A DNA stretch of 8,696 nt from Planctomycetota bacterium (GTDB taxonomy: Bacteria > Planctomycetota > Planctomycetia > Isosphaerales > Isosphaeraceae), in assembly GCA_021777685.1 (NCBI GenBank), contig JAJYDH010000264.1:1-8696 (forward strand). Reading direction: 5' to 3'. Position numbers and translations under genes: made by a program. Positions 1-5,770 of the stretch are shown here, one piece after another. Below the pieces are notes generated by a model. The model was not told where the DNA came from and did no database searches. It saw only the letters and a program-made list of their open reading frames with translations. Numbering within the stretch: the stretch's first letter is position 1; each line of letters opens with the position of its first letter.

Positions 1-889
1 AGGTCGGCAGGGCAAAGAAGTCGGCGGCGTGGAAGCACGGGCGGATGTCGGGCTGGAACCCGAGGAGGTGGACCACCCCGCCCAATCCCAGGCCCTCGAC
101 CATCGACCGGAACGGGCCGGGCTTGCCGCCGCCGCAGGCGAGCAGGTGGATCGGCCGCGCCTCCGGGTCGCGCCGGAGCCGTTCCCTCATCGCCAGCAGG
201 AGCGGCCCGAGCCCCTTGAGCCAGTAGTTGTGGCCGACAAAGAGCGCGACCAGGTCATCCGGCTTCAGGCCGTTTTGCCGACGGAAATCCCGACGGACGG
301 CGGCGGGATCGGAGACCGCGAGCCGGCCGGCGTCGATCGCGTTGGGGATGACGTGGATCCGATCGCGAGGGACGCCGTGGAATCGCTCCAGGTCGTTCCG
401 GACCATCTTCGAGACGGCCACGACCCTGGCCCCTCGACGCGGGTCATACTGGCGGGCCTCGATCGCCCGGTAGACCCCGGCCTTGGGATTCGCCCGCTTG
501 CCCAGCACGTAGGCCGAGCGTCGCCATCCGGCCGGGAACCGCTTCGAGTTCGCCTCCAGGGTCGCCTCGTGGACGCCCCCCTGGGGGATGATGACGTCGT
601 GGTGCCAGGTGTTGATGAGCCCGACCGAGCAGTCGTAATCGGCGTCACGCTCGCGTAAGGCCCGCTCGGAGTTGACCGCGAAGCTCCACAGACGCTGCAA
701 TCGCGTCCAGCCCTGAGAGGTGACGCGGATCGTGCCGACTTCCGCCGGCAAGGCGCCCTCGGCCCACTCCTCGGCGAAGACATCGACCCGATGTCCGGCG
801 CGGGCCAGCCGCTGGCAGAGGTCGACCAAGTAGGTCTCCGCCCCGCCCCTGGCCGGGTCGATCCGCCGGAAGTTCAACGCGATCCGCAT
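1..889 (-). CDS. GT4 glycosyltransferase, WaaG-like (LPS core), C-terminus outside window
   Basis: Partial gene. It starts at ATG 889 and stays open for 296 codons to the window edge, so its C-terminus, including the usual GT4 E-x7-E motif, is not visible. The N-terminus MRIALNFRRIDPARGGAETY has the Rossmann start and GG-A-E loop of family 4 glycosyltransferases. Later come a linker (VVAVSKMVRNDLERF), the inter-domain segment HVIPNAID, and RRQNGLKPDDLVALFVGHNY followed by WLKG, which parallels E. coli WaaG (RQKNG...GRKGVD). GT4 WaaG adds the first glucose to the inner core heptose from UDP-glucose in the cytoplasm; the sugar used here cannot be read from sequence. It is the last visible gene of an LPS-core run, downstream of the WaaP-like kinase and separated from it by a long palindrome. 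A weak Shine-Dalgarno (TAAGG) lies 8 to 9 bases before the ATG. The GT4 family is secure; WaaG function is likely but not proven. Confidence 0.85.
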   Translation of the reverse strand, partial: MRIALNFRRIDPARGGAETYLVDLCQRLARAGHRVDVFAEEWAEGALPAEVGTIRVTSQGWTRLQRLWSFAVNSERALRERDADYDCSVGLINTWHHDVIIPQGGVHEATLEANSKRFPAGWRRSAYVLGKRANPKAGVYRAIEARQYDPRRGARVVAVSKMVRNDLERFHGVPRDRIHVIPNAIDAGRLAVSDPAAVRRDFRRQNGLKPDDLVALFVGHNYWLKGLGPLLLAMRERLRRDPEARPIHLLACGGGKPGPFRSMVEGLGLGGVVHLLGFQPDIRPCFHAADFFALPT

Positions 890-909
890 CGGCCTACCTT
901 ATCGGGGAG

Positions 910-1025
910 AATTGAACCGCCAAGACGCCAAGATCGCCAAGGAGGAGGAAGAGAGAATAAGATTTTTTTGGCTCTTTCCCTCTCTTCCTCCTCCTTGGCG
1001 ATCTTGGCGTCTTGGCGGTTCAATT
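910..1025. repeat. Long perfect palindrome, copy 1 of a dispersed CGCCAAG-type hairpin repeat
   Basis: Two 46-bp arms (910-955 and 980-1025) are perfect reverse complements around a 24-base loop (956-979). Each arm starts AATTGAACCGCCAAG, then carries tandem CGCCAAG-type units (CGCCAAGA, then TCGCCAAGG), and ends in a purine-rich GGAGGAGGAAGAGAG. The same core recurs in the repeat at 5607-5758, so this is a repeat family and not a chance hairpin. On the transcribed (minus) strand it begins 10 bases after the stop of the WaaP-like kinase gene and ends 20 bases before the start of the GT4 gene. No U-tract follows the stem, so it is not a textbook rho-independent terminator. It could process or stabilise mRNA, attenuate transcription, or be a non-autonomous mobile (MITE/REP-like) element; the sequence alone does not decide. 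Confidence 0.93.
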
Positions 1026-1035
1026 GGATTCCTCT

Positions 1036-1884
1036 TCATCGATTGTGCGCCAGATACCGGGCCGCCTTGCCCCGGACGAATCGGAGCTGGACTGAGGGGA
1101 GGAGCATCTTCGAGCGGCGACGGTAGTGCATCCAGAACCGGAGCCGGTCGCGGTCGCCGATCCCCTCGACGCCCCGGGTCGAGAACAGGAGCTGGCCGAG
1201 GTCCTTCCAGCGCCACCGGGGGGCCGTCCAGCGGTGGACCGCCAGGCGGTGCAGGTCGATCAGGCAGAGCCTTCGCCCCGCCGGGGCGGCCGGGCTCGGG
1301 TCGAGGAAGAAGTGGCAGAGGTAGAGGTCCTTGTGGAACGCGTGCGCGGCGTGGAGCTTGGCGGCGATCTCGGCCATCTCGACCACGATCTCGCGCTTGA
1401 GCGACTCGAACTCGGCCGGGGGCAGGGCCGAGGCCAGCTCGGGGATCGCCTCGTGCAGCGGGGCGTGGCCGACCAGCTCGGCGACCATCAGGTAACTGCG
1501 GAGGGCGCCCCAGGGGCCGACCCACTCGCCGACGGCCACGACCTCCGGCACCGCGATCCCCAGCGAGCGGGCCCGTTCCAGATGCGCCCACTCGGCCGAG
1601 GCCGGCGAGTGCCGGCCCGCCGGGTGGACCAGCGCCGCCAGCCGATTCAGCCAGGGGAGCCGGTAATGCCGCTTGAGGTAGACCGAGAGCGTGGCCGCGC
1701 CCGCGTCGAAGCGGACCCGGGCGGTCGACCGCCCCTGCTTGGCGTGGTGCCGGTCGGCCGATTCGAGGGACATCACCGTCGCGTCCAGGTCGACCGGCAG
1801 CGCGGAGGAGTGCCGCTCGGACCGCCACGACCAGCGGGTCCCCCGGACCAGCCGGGCCAGGAGAGTGCCGTGGCCGGTCGTCAT
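1036..1884 (-). CDS. LPS core sugar kinase, WaaP/Kdo-kinase family
   Basis: A 282-residue protein of the lipopolysaccharide kinase (Kdo/WaaP) family, eukaryotic-kinase-like enzymes that use ATP to phosphorylate inner-core heptose or Kdo. Visible kinase signatures: YLKRHY at 69-74 (K71 the likely ATP lysine), catalytic-loop motif HKDLYLCHFFLD at 184-195 (D186 catalytic), and the metal-binding LIDLHR at 208-213 (D210), followed by the family-typical RWRWKDLGQLLFS. The length is near that of E. coli WaaP. I chose ATG 1884: it overlaps the stop of the upstream GT-C gene as ATGA and has a strong GGGAGGGG Shine-Dalgarno 8 bases upstream, whereas the in-frame GTG at 1902 lies inside that gene. The overlap predicts translational coupling. 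Whether the substrate is heptose or Kdo is not readable. Core phosphates normally cross-link LPS through divalent cations. Confidence 0.88.
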   Translation of the reverse strand: MTTGHGTLLARLVRGTRWSWRSERHSSALPVDLDATVMSLESADRHHAKQGRSTARVRFDAGAATLSVYLKRHYRLPWLNRLAALVHPAGRHSPASAEWAHLERARSLGIAVPEVVAVGEWVGPWGALRSYLMVAELVGHAPLHEAIPELASALPPAEFESLKREIVVEMAEIAAKLHAAHAFHKDLYLCHFFLDPSPAAPAGRRLCLIDLHRLAVHRWTAPRWRWKDLGQLLFSTRGVEGIGDRDRLRFWMHYRRRSKMLLPSVQLRFVRGKAARYLAHNR

Positions 1885-3446
1885 GGCTTGATCCCCTCCC
1901 ACGACTCGGGCGGCTCGAACCGGTAGACCTCGACGCCGGACCCCCGGCCGTCGCGCCGGCCCGAGAATGACGCCACCGGCGTGCCGGCGTGGGCCAGCAT
2001 CGCCCGGAGGGTCGCGGCCCGCCGGCTGTCCGCCTTCAGCTCGTCGGAGCCGACGACGACGTACTTGAGATTCCGGTCGCTCAGCGCCTGGCGGACGTGC
2101 CAGTAGTCATAGCCGGGGACGCCCCGGACGAACGACGCCCAGCCCCGGGTGTCGAGCACCGCCTCGCCCGGCGCGGCCCTGTCGGCCAGCCAGAGCCCGG
2201 CCGCGCGGTGGCCCCAGCGGCTCGGATGCCCCGCCTTCGCCTGGACGGTCATGCCGACCACGGCCAGGACCATCAAGGCCGCATAGCCGAGCCTCCGCCC
2301 TTGCCTCTCCGTCAGCCCCCGGCGGGCCGGGAAGCCGCCGATCCAGGCCCAGGTCCCCGCGGCGGCCCACGGGATCGTCGCGACGATCAGCGTCAACGCA
2401 TGCCGGCCCGAAAGGTAGCCCAACGTCGAGGCATGCCGGATCGCGATCAGCGAGAAGCCGACCAGGTAGACCAGGACCATCCGCCGGCCCTCGGCCGAAC
2501 CCTCCAGCGAGCGGGTCCGGACCAGGCCCCAGAGCAGCACCGGGATCAGGACAAGCGAGATCCCGTCGGCCCACTCGCGGAACAGCCGTCCCGTCGCCTC
2601 CAGGGGCTTGCCGGCCAGGCTCGGGGCGTCCGACTCCTCCTTCGGCGAGAAGTCGAACTGGGGATTATCCAGGCCCGGCGGGAGCTGGGGCGGAGCCTTC
2701 TTCGCGGCGTAAGCCTGCGTGCCGATCCGGGTCGACCACCGGAGCGAGAGCTTCTCCGAAAGCTCCCCCTTGACCATCGCGTAACCGCCCACGAAGACCA
2801 TGATCGACGCGGTCAACGCGACCAGCCGTCCGGAGACGGCCATCTCCTCCCGCCACGACCGCCATCCCCACATCGCGGCGATGACGACCACCGGCGCGAC
2901 CAGGGCCACCTCGGGGCGGGCCAGGTAGCCCAGGCCCGAGGCGATCCCGCAGCCGATCGCGGCGGACCACGACCGGGCCCGGAGCGTCACCTCGCCCAGG
3001 CAGAGCGCGGCCACGGTGAGGCTCAGCGCCAGGCTATCCGAGAGCGTGTCGTGGCCGATCGCCGCCGGGAACGGCAGGAGCACGTAGAGGAAGACCGCGA
3101 GGTTCGCGGTCCGCTCGTCGAACAGCCGGCGGACCAGCGAGTGCAGCGGCCAGAGCATCGCCAGGGCCGCGAGCATCGAGACCCCCTGCGCGGCGATCCG
3201 CCAGGCGTCGGGGCCTTTGCCGATCAGGGTCGAGACTATCGGCTCGGCCAGCGCGATCAGGGCCGGGTAGAGCGGATGCTGATCCGAGGATCGGACCGCA
3301 TCGCCCCAGGGCTGGACCTGGAACTGGCGGGCGACCCGGAGGAACTTGAGCCCGTCCTGCGCCGGCAGGGGCGTCCGGGCCATCCCCATCAGATGCAAGG
3401 CCGCCGAAAGGCAGACGACCGCGACCAACCACCGGCGGCTCGACAT
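1881..3446 (-). CDS. GT-C family polytopic membrane glycosyltransferase (GT39/PMT_2, ArnT-like)
   Basis: A 521-residue integral membrane protein. The N-terminal helix (about 5-23) is followed by the periplasmic loop typical of GT-C enzymes, with the acidic residue D31 in PAQDGLKF and the HPLYP motif at 57-61. Several hydrophobic segments follow (about 83-100, 115-130, 135-151, 162-173, 181-193, 207-224, then more between about 295 and 400), then a soluble C-terminal tail. GT-C enzymes of the PMT/ArnT group use polyprenyl-phosphate sugars to glycosylate lipid A, glycans or proteins outside the inner membrane. Its position before a core kinase and a WaaG-like transferase suggests a lipid A or core sugar as acceptor, but donor and acceptor are unknown. 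The start at ATG 3446 has GGAGGG 5 bases upstream. It is the first gene after a strong promoter and overlaps the kinase gene by four bases. Confidence 0.85.
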   Translation of the reverse strand: MSSRRWLVAVVCLSAALHLMGMARTPLPAQDGLKFLRVARQFQVQPWGDAVRSSDQHPLYPALIALAEPIVSTLIGKGPDAWRIAAQGVSMLAALAMLWPLHSLVRRLFDERTANLAVFLYVLLPFPAAIGHDTLSDSLALSLTVAALCLGEVTLRARSWSAAIGCGIASGLGYLARPEVALVAPVVVIAAMWGWRSWREEMAVSGRLVALTASIMVFVGGYAMVKGELSEKLSLRWSTRIGTQAYAAKKAPPQLPPGLDNPQFDFSPKEESDAPSLAGKPLEATGRLFREWADGISLVLIPVLLWGLVRTRSLEGSAEGRRMVLVYLVGFSLIAIRHASTLGYLSGRHALTLIVATIPWAAAGTWAWIGGFPARRGLTERQGRRLGYAALMVLAVVGMTVQAKAGHPSRWGHRAAGLWLADRAAPGEAVLDTRGWASFVRGVPGYDYWHVRQALSDRNLKYVVVGSDELKADSRRAATLRAMLAHAGTPVASFSGRRDGRGSGVEVYRFEPPESWEGIKP

Positions 3447-3489
3447 GCCGACCCTCCCTGGTCAGGCTCCGACCACGACCGGCCCGCAT

Positions 3490-3502
3490 CCTCGGGCCGA
3501 GG
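3490..3502. promoter_or_regulatory. Short palindrome at the predicted transcription start
   Basis: CCTCGG-G-CCGAGG is a 6-bp inverted repeat with a one-base centre. It lies where transcription from the promoter at 3508-3535 should start (about 3501). It could be an operator half-site pair or a small 5'-leader hairpin. In GC-rich DNA such short palindromes also arise by chance, so this is a weak call. Confidence 0.25.
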
Positions 3503-3507
3503 GCCGC

Positions 3508-3535
3508 ATTATACGGAGGCTCACCGATCGGTCAA
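3508..3535 (-). promoter_or_regulatory. Sigma-70-type promoter for the GT-C, WaaP-like and WaaG-like genes
   Basis: On the minus strand TTGACC (3535-3530) and a perfect TATAAT (3513-3508) are separated by 16 bases, close to the housekeeping-sigma consensus. The -35 box lies within the last codons of the SDR gene and the -10 falls in the 74-base gap before the GT-C gene start at 3446. A start of transcription near 3501 would give a leader of about 55 bases. TATAAT is unusual by chance in this very GC-rich setting, which supports the call. The palindrome ACCGATCGGT (3523-3532) overlaps the -35 and could be an operator. Boxes and spacing are read directly; activity is inferred. Confidence 0.7.
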
Positions 3536-4459
3536 CCCCGGCCGAGACCGCTCGACGGCGTCGTCCCAGAGGTCGCGGAGGCTCTGCTCCCACGGGATTT
3601 CCGGCGACCAGCCGGTCGCCTCGACGATCCTCCGGACGTCGGCCCGCGAGTCGGTCGGCCCCCGTCCCCTCGCGATCGAGCGGTCGAACTCGACCCGGAC
3701 CTCGCGCCCGCTCAGGGCGATGAGACGATCGAGGCCGTCACCCACCCTCCGCGAATTCCCGGTCCCGACATTGTAGATCCGGCCGGGCGCCCCTCGATCG
3801 GCCAGGGCGAGCAGGGCCCGGGCGACGTCGCGGGCGTCCACGAAGTCGCGACGGGCGTCCAGGTCGCCGACCGCCATCCGGAGCGGCCCCGCGCCGTCCG
3901 CGAGCAACTCGGCGAACCGCCCGAGCGCCTGCGAGGCCGGAAGTCCCGGGCCGATCGGGTTGAAGACGCGGGCGACGATCACATCCAGCGGCGGGCGGGT
4001 CGCGAGGCCGGCGGCCGTGGCCAGCCACTTGCTCAGGCCGTAGGCGTCGACCGGGCGGCCGGGATGATCCTCGCCGACGGGCAGGTCGCCGACCGACACA
4101 GGCCCCAGCTCGGCCGCCGAGCCGACCATGACAGCCCGGCAGGCCCGGCCCGAGGCGCGGAGGGCGTCGAGGAGCCGGACCGTCGCCATCGTGTTGAGCC
4201 GATAGAAGTCGTCGACCGGCGCCGGCGGCGTCCGCCCCGCCAGGTGGAACACGACCGACGGCCCGACCTCGCCCACGACCCGCGCCAGTCCGTCCCGATC
4301 GTCGAGGTCGACCGCGCGAAAGGCGTCGACCGGCCATCCGGCCGGGCAGCGACGGCCGATCGCGATCGCCTCGACGCCCGCCGGTCGCCCTCGATCGAGG
4401 CTCGCCAGCAGGTGCCGGCCGAGGAATCCCGAACCTCCCGTGACCAACCAGGTCGGCAT
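3521..4459 (-). CDS. NAD(P)-dependent sugar-nucleotide epimerase/reductase, GDP-6-deoxy-D-mannose reductase (RMD)-like
   Basis: A 312-residue extended short-chain dehydrogenase. The N-terminal nucleotide-binding motif TGGSGFLGRH (7-16), HLAG at 72-75, the active-site Ser in VGSAAE (112-117) and the catalytic Y140-x3-K144 (YGLSK) are all present, so it should be active. The segments VARVFNPIGPG (162-172), GDLDARRDFVDARDV (198-212) and the C-terminal ATGWSPEIPWEQSLRDL resemble GDP-4-dehydro-6-deoxy-D-mannose reductases, which make GDP-D-rhamnose; a related 4-epimerase or dehydratase cannot be excluded. It acts in the cytoplasm to supply an activated sugar, plausibly for the neighbouring glycosyltransferases. 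No matching GDP-mannose 4,6-dehydratase is in the window. The start at ATG 4459 has GGGAGGGG just upstream, 16 bases after the heptosyltransferase stop, so the two are probably cotranscribed. The end of the gene carries the -35 box of the next promoter. Confidence 0.82.
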   Translation of the reverse strand: MPTWLVTGGSGFLGRHLLASLDRGRPAGVEAIAIGRRCPAGWPVDAFRAVDLDDRDGLARVVGEVGPSVVFHLAGRTPPAPVDDFYRLNTMATVRLLDALRASGRACRAVMVGSAAELGPVSVGDLPVGEDHPGRPVDAYGLSKWLATAAGLATRPPLDVIVARVFNPIGPGLPASQALGRFAELLADGAGPLRMAVGDLDARRDFVDARDVARALLALADRGAPGRIYNVGTGNSRRVGDGLDRLIALSGREVRVEFDRSIARGRGPTDSRADVRRIVEATGWSPEIPWEQSLRDLWDDAVERSRPGLTDR

Positions 4460-4475
4460 CCGCCCCTCCCGATCT

Positions 4476-5567
4476 TCAGACCGCCTCGATCCGCTCGGCG
4501 CCGGCCCCGTCCCCTCGGAGCATCCGCGCGGCGGCCGAGTAAACGGCGTCGGGGCTCATGTCGCGGAGGCACCGATGGTGGCGCTCCGGGCAGGTCGGCC
4601 GCTGGCAAGGGCCGCACGGCACGGGATGGTGGAGGTGGAGGGCCTTCGGGTGATACGTCAGGGTCCAGGCGATGTGCGTCGGGCCGAAGAGGGTCAGGGC
4701 CGGCACGTCGAAGGCGGTCGCGAAGTGGCGAGGGCCCGAGTCGGTCGTCACCAGCAGGGCCGAGCGCCGGACGCAAGCCTTGGTCAGGCCGATCCCGAGC
4801 GGCTCGTCGGCCAGGCTGACCACCCTCGGCCGGGCGGCTTGCTCGACGATCGACCGGGCGGCGTCGCGCTCGCCGGGGCCGCAGACGACGAGGACCGAGA
4901 CGCCCGACTCGTCGACCAGCCGCCGGGCCAGGTCCGCGAAATGCTCCGCCGGCCAGCTCTTGGCCGGCCCGAACGCCCCGCCCGTGTTGAGGCAGACGAC
5001 CGGACCCGATCGCGGCAATCCCAGGCGGGCCCACGCCCGGTCGGCCGCGGCCTCGTCCTCGGGGGTCGTGAACAGCTCGATCCTCGGGCCGTCGACCGAG
5101 CAGCCGAGGGCCCGGGGGATCTCCCGATAATAGTCCACGATCGGCGACGGCCGGATCTGCCCCCGGTCGTCGCGAGGGACGACCAGCCGATCGGTCAGGA
5201 GGAACCCGCGACCTCCCCGGGCATACCCGACCCGCCGCCTCGCCCCCGATCGCCAGGCCATCAACGCCGATCGGAACGAGTTCGGGAACAGGACCGCCAG
5301 GTCGGCCCGCTCGGCCCGGAGCCGCCGGAGCACGGCGCCGGCCCGCTCCTCGGGGCGGCCCGACCTCGGGTCGAACCCGACCCGGTCGTCGAACCACGGG
5401 CCGCCGTCGAGCGTCGGCGCGACCTTCGGCCGGACCACCGCGACGATCCTCGAACCGGCGAAGCCCTCCCGCAGCGCGTGGAATGCCGGGGTGGCCATCA
5501 CGGTGTCGCCCACAAGGTTCGGGCAGAAGACGAGGACGGTCGATGGATCTTTGAAATCTGAAATCAT
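4476..5567 (-). CDS. waaF: Lipopolysaccharide heptosyltransferase (GT9, WaaF/heptosyltransferase II-like)
   Basis: A 363-residue GT9 (GT-B fold) enzyme that would transfer heptose from ADP-heptose to the LPS inner core on the cytoplasmic face. Motifs: N-terminal PNLVGDTVMATPA (16-28, with D21 at the family's catalytic-base position), NTGGAFGPAKSWP (194-206) at the donor-domain entry, and TTDSGPRHFATAF (274-286) ending in LFGPT, the ADP-heptose-binding signature. A cysteine cluster CGPC-x4-C-x6-C (C318, C321, C326, C333) is typical of the heptosyltransferase II subgroup. I use ATG 5567, which puts the first beta strand right after the start as in WaaF. The frame stays open upstream to about 5699, but that part is only translated palindromic repeat (a Leu run and LATLASWRFN) and should not be included. 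No Shine-Dalgarno precedes 5567. The acceptor (Kdo or first heptose) is not certain. Confidence 0.87.
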   Translation of the reverse strand: MISDFKDPSTVLVFCPNLVGDTVMATPAFHALREGFAGSRIVAVVRPKVAPTLDGGPWFDDRVGFDPRSGRPEERAGAVLRRLRAERADLAVLFPNSFRSALMAWRSGARRRVGYARGGRGFLLTDRLVVPRDDRGQIRPSPIVDYYREIPRALGCSVDGPRIELFTTPEDEAAADRAWARLGLPRSGPVVCLNTGGAFGPAKSWPAEHFADLARRLVDESGVSVLVVCGPGERDAARSIVEQAARPRVVSLADEPLGIGLTKACVRRSALLVTTDSGPRHFATAFDVPALTLFGPTHIAWTLTYHPKALHLHHPVPCGPCQRPTCPERHHRCLRDMSPDAVYSAAARMLRGDGAGAERIEAV

Positions 5568-5588
5568 TCGATTGGAAATCTCAAATGC
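5551..5588. repeat. AT-rich imperfect direct repeat at the heptosyltransferase start
   Basis: Two copies of a TTG(G)AAATCT(G/C)AAAT-type unit lie at about 5551-5565 and 5572-5586, some 21 bases apart, in an AT-rich island within otherwise GC-rich DNA. The island contains the heptosyltransferase start codon and its first codons and lies between the coding body and the palindromic repeat. It may be part of the repeat's insertion scar or a promoter/leader region; I see no clear -35/-10 pair in it. Confidence 0.4.
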
Positions 5589-5606
5589 TCGGACCAGGAG
5601 CGGAGA

Positions 5607-5758
5607 ATTGAACCGCCAAGACGCCAAGGTCGCCAAGAGGAGAAGGAGGAGAGGAAGAGGAGAATTGAAAAACCATGAGTAAATTTCCCCGGAATTCATT
5701 TCCTCCTCTTCTTCCTCTCCGCGTCCTCTTGGCGACCTTGGCGCCTTGGCGGTTCAAT
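5607..5758. repeat. Long imperfect palindrome, copy 2 of the CGCCAAG-type hairpin repeat
   Basis: The outer arms (5607-5641 and 5724-5758) pair over 35 bases with one mismatch (5621 A versus G in the reverse-complemented arm). They carry the same ATTGAACCGCCAAG start and CGCCAAGG / TCGCCAAG tandem units as the repeat at 910-1025. Inward, purine-rich GGAGAGGAAGA stretches still pair with small indels, leaving a loop around 5669-5690. The sequence GGAGAATTGAA occurs both at the left end (5602-5612) and again inside (5659-5669). On the minus strand the hairpin starts 12 bases after the stop of the DHS-like gene and ends 39 bases before the heptosyltransferase start. It is longer and more decayed than copy 1. 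It has no terminator-type U-tract after the main stem. Confidence 0.92.
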
Positions 5759-5770
5759 CCTCTTCCGTCT

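Noticed and set aside
890..909. Promoter directly before the GT4 gene (GATAAG as a -10)
   Set aside because: No matching -35; the upstream bases are the end of the palindrome arm, and readthrough from the kinase gene is simpler.
910..1025. Rho-independent terminator
   Set aside because: The stem is far longer than usual and is not followed by a U-tract on the transcribed strand; the T-run on the plus strand lies in the loop.
910..1025. CRISPR array from the repeated CGCCAAG units
   Set aside because: The units are 8-9 bp, directly adjacent without spacers, and arranged as one inverted repeat; no cas genes are nearby.
899..1828. Minus-strand open frame covering most of the kinase region and the palindrome
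   Set aside because: Out of frame with the kinase motifs; its C-terminal part is just the translated repeat (EPPRRQDRQGGGR, then SSSSLAILASWRFN).
1989..3776. Long plus-strand open frame (595 codons) antisense to the GT-C gene
   Set aside because: The translation is low-complexity, rich in Arg, Asp, Gly, Pro and Gln, with no recognisable domain; it is the GC-rich mirror of the minus-strand membrane protein, which has clear GT-C motifs.
4357..4369. GATCGCGATCGC resembling the HIP1 octamer of cyanobacteria
   Set aside because: GATCG and CGATCG words are common in this coding DNA through codon bias; a single site within the SDR gene is not evidence of a HIP1-type element.
4033..5397. Alternative minus-strand frame (454 codons) across waaF and the SDR gene
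   Set aside because: Runs out of frame through two well-supported genes and shows only Arg/Pro/Gly-rich shadow sequence.
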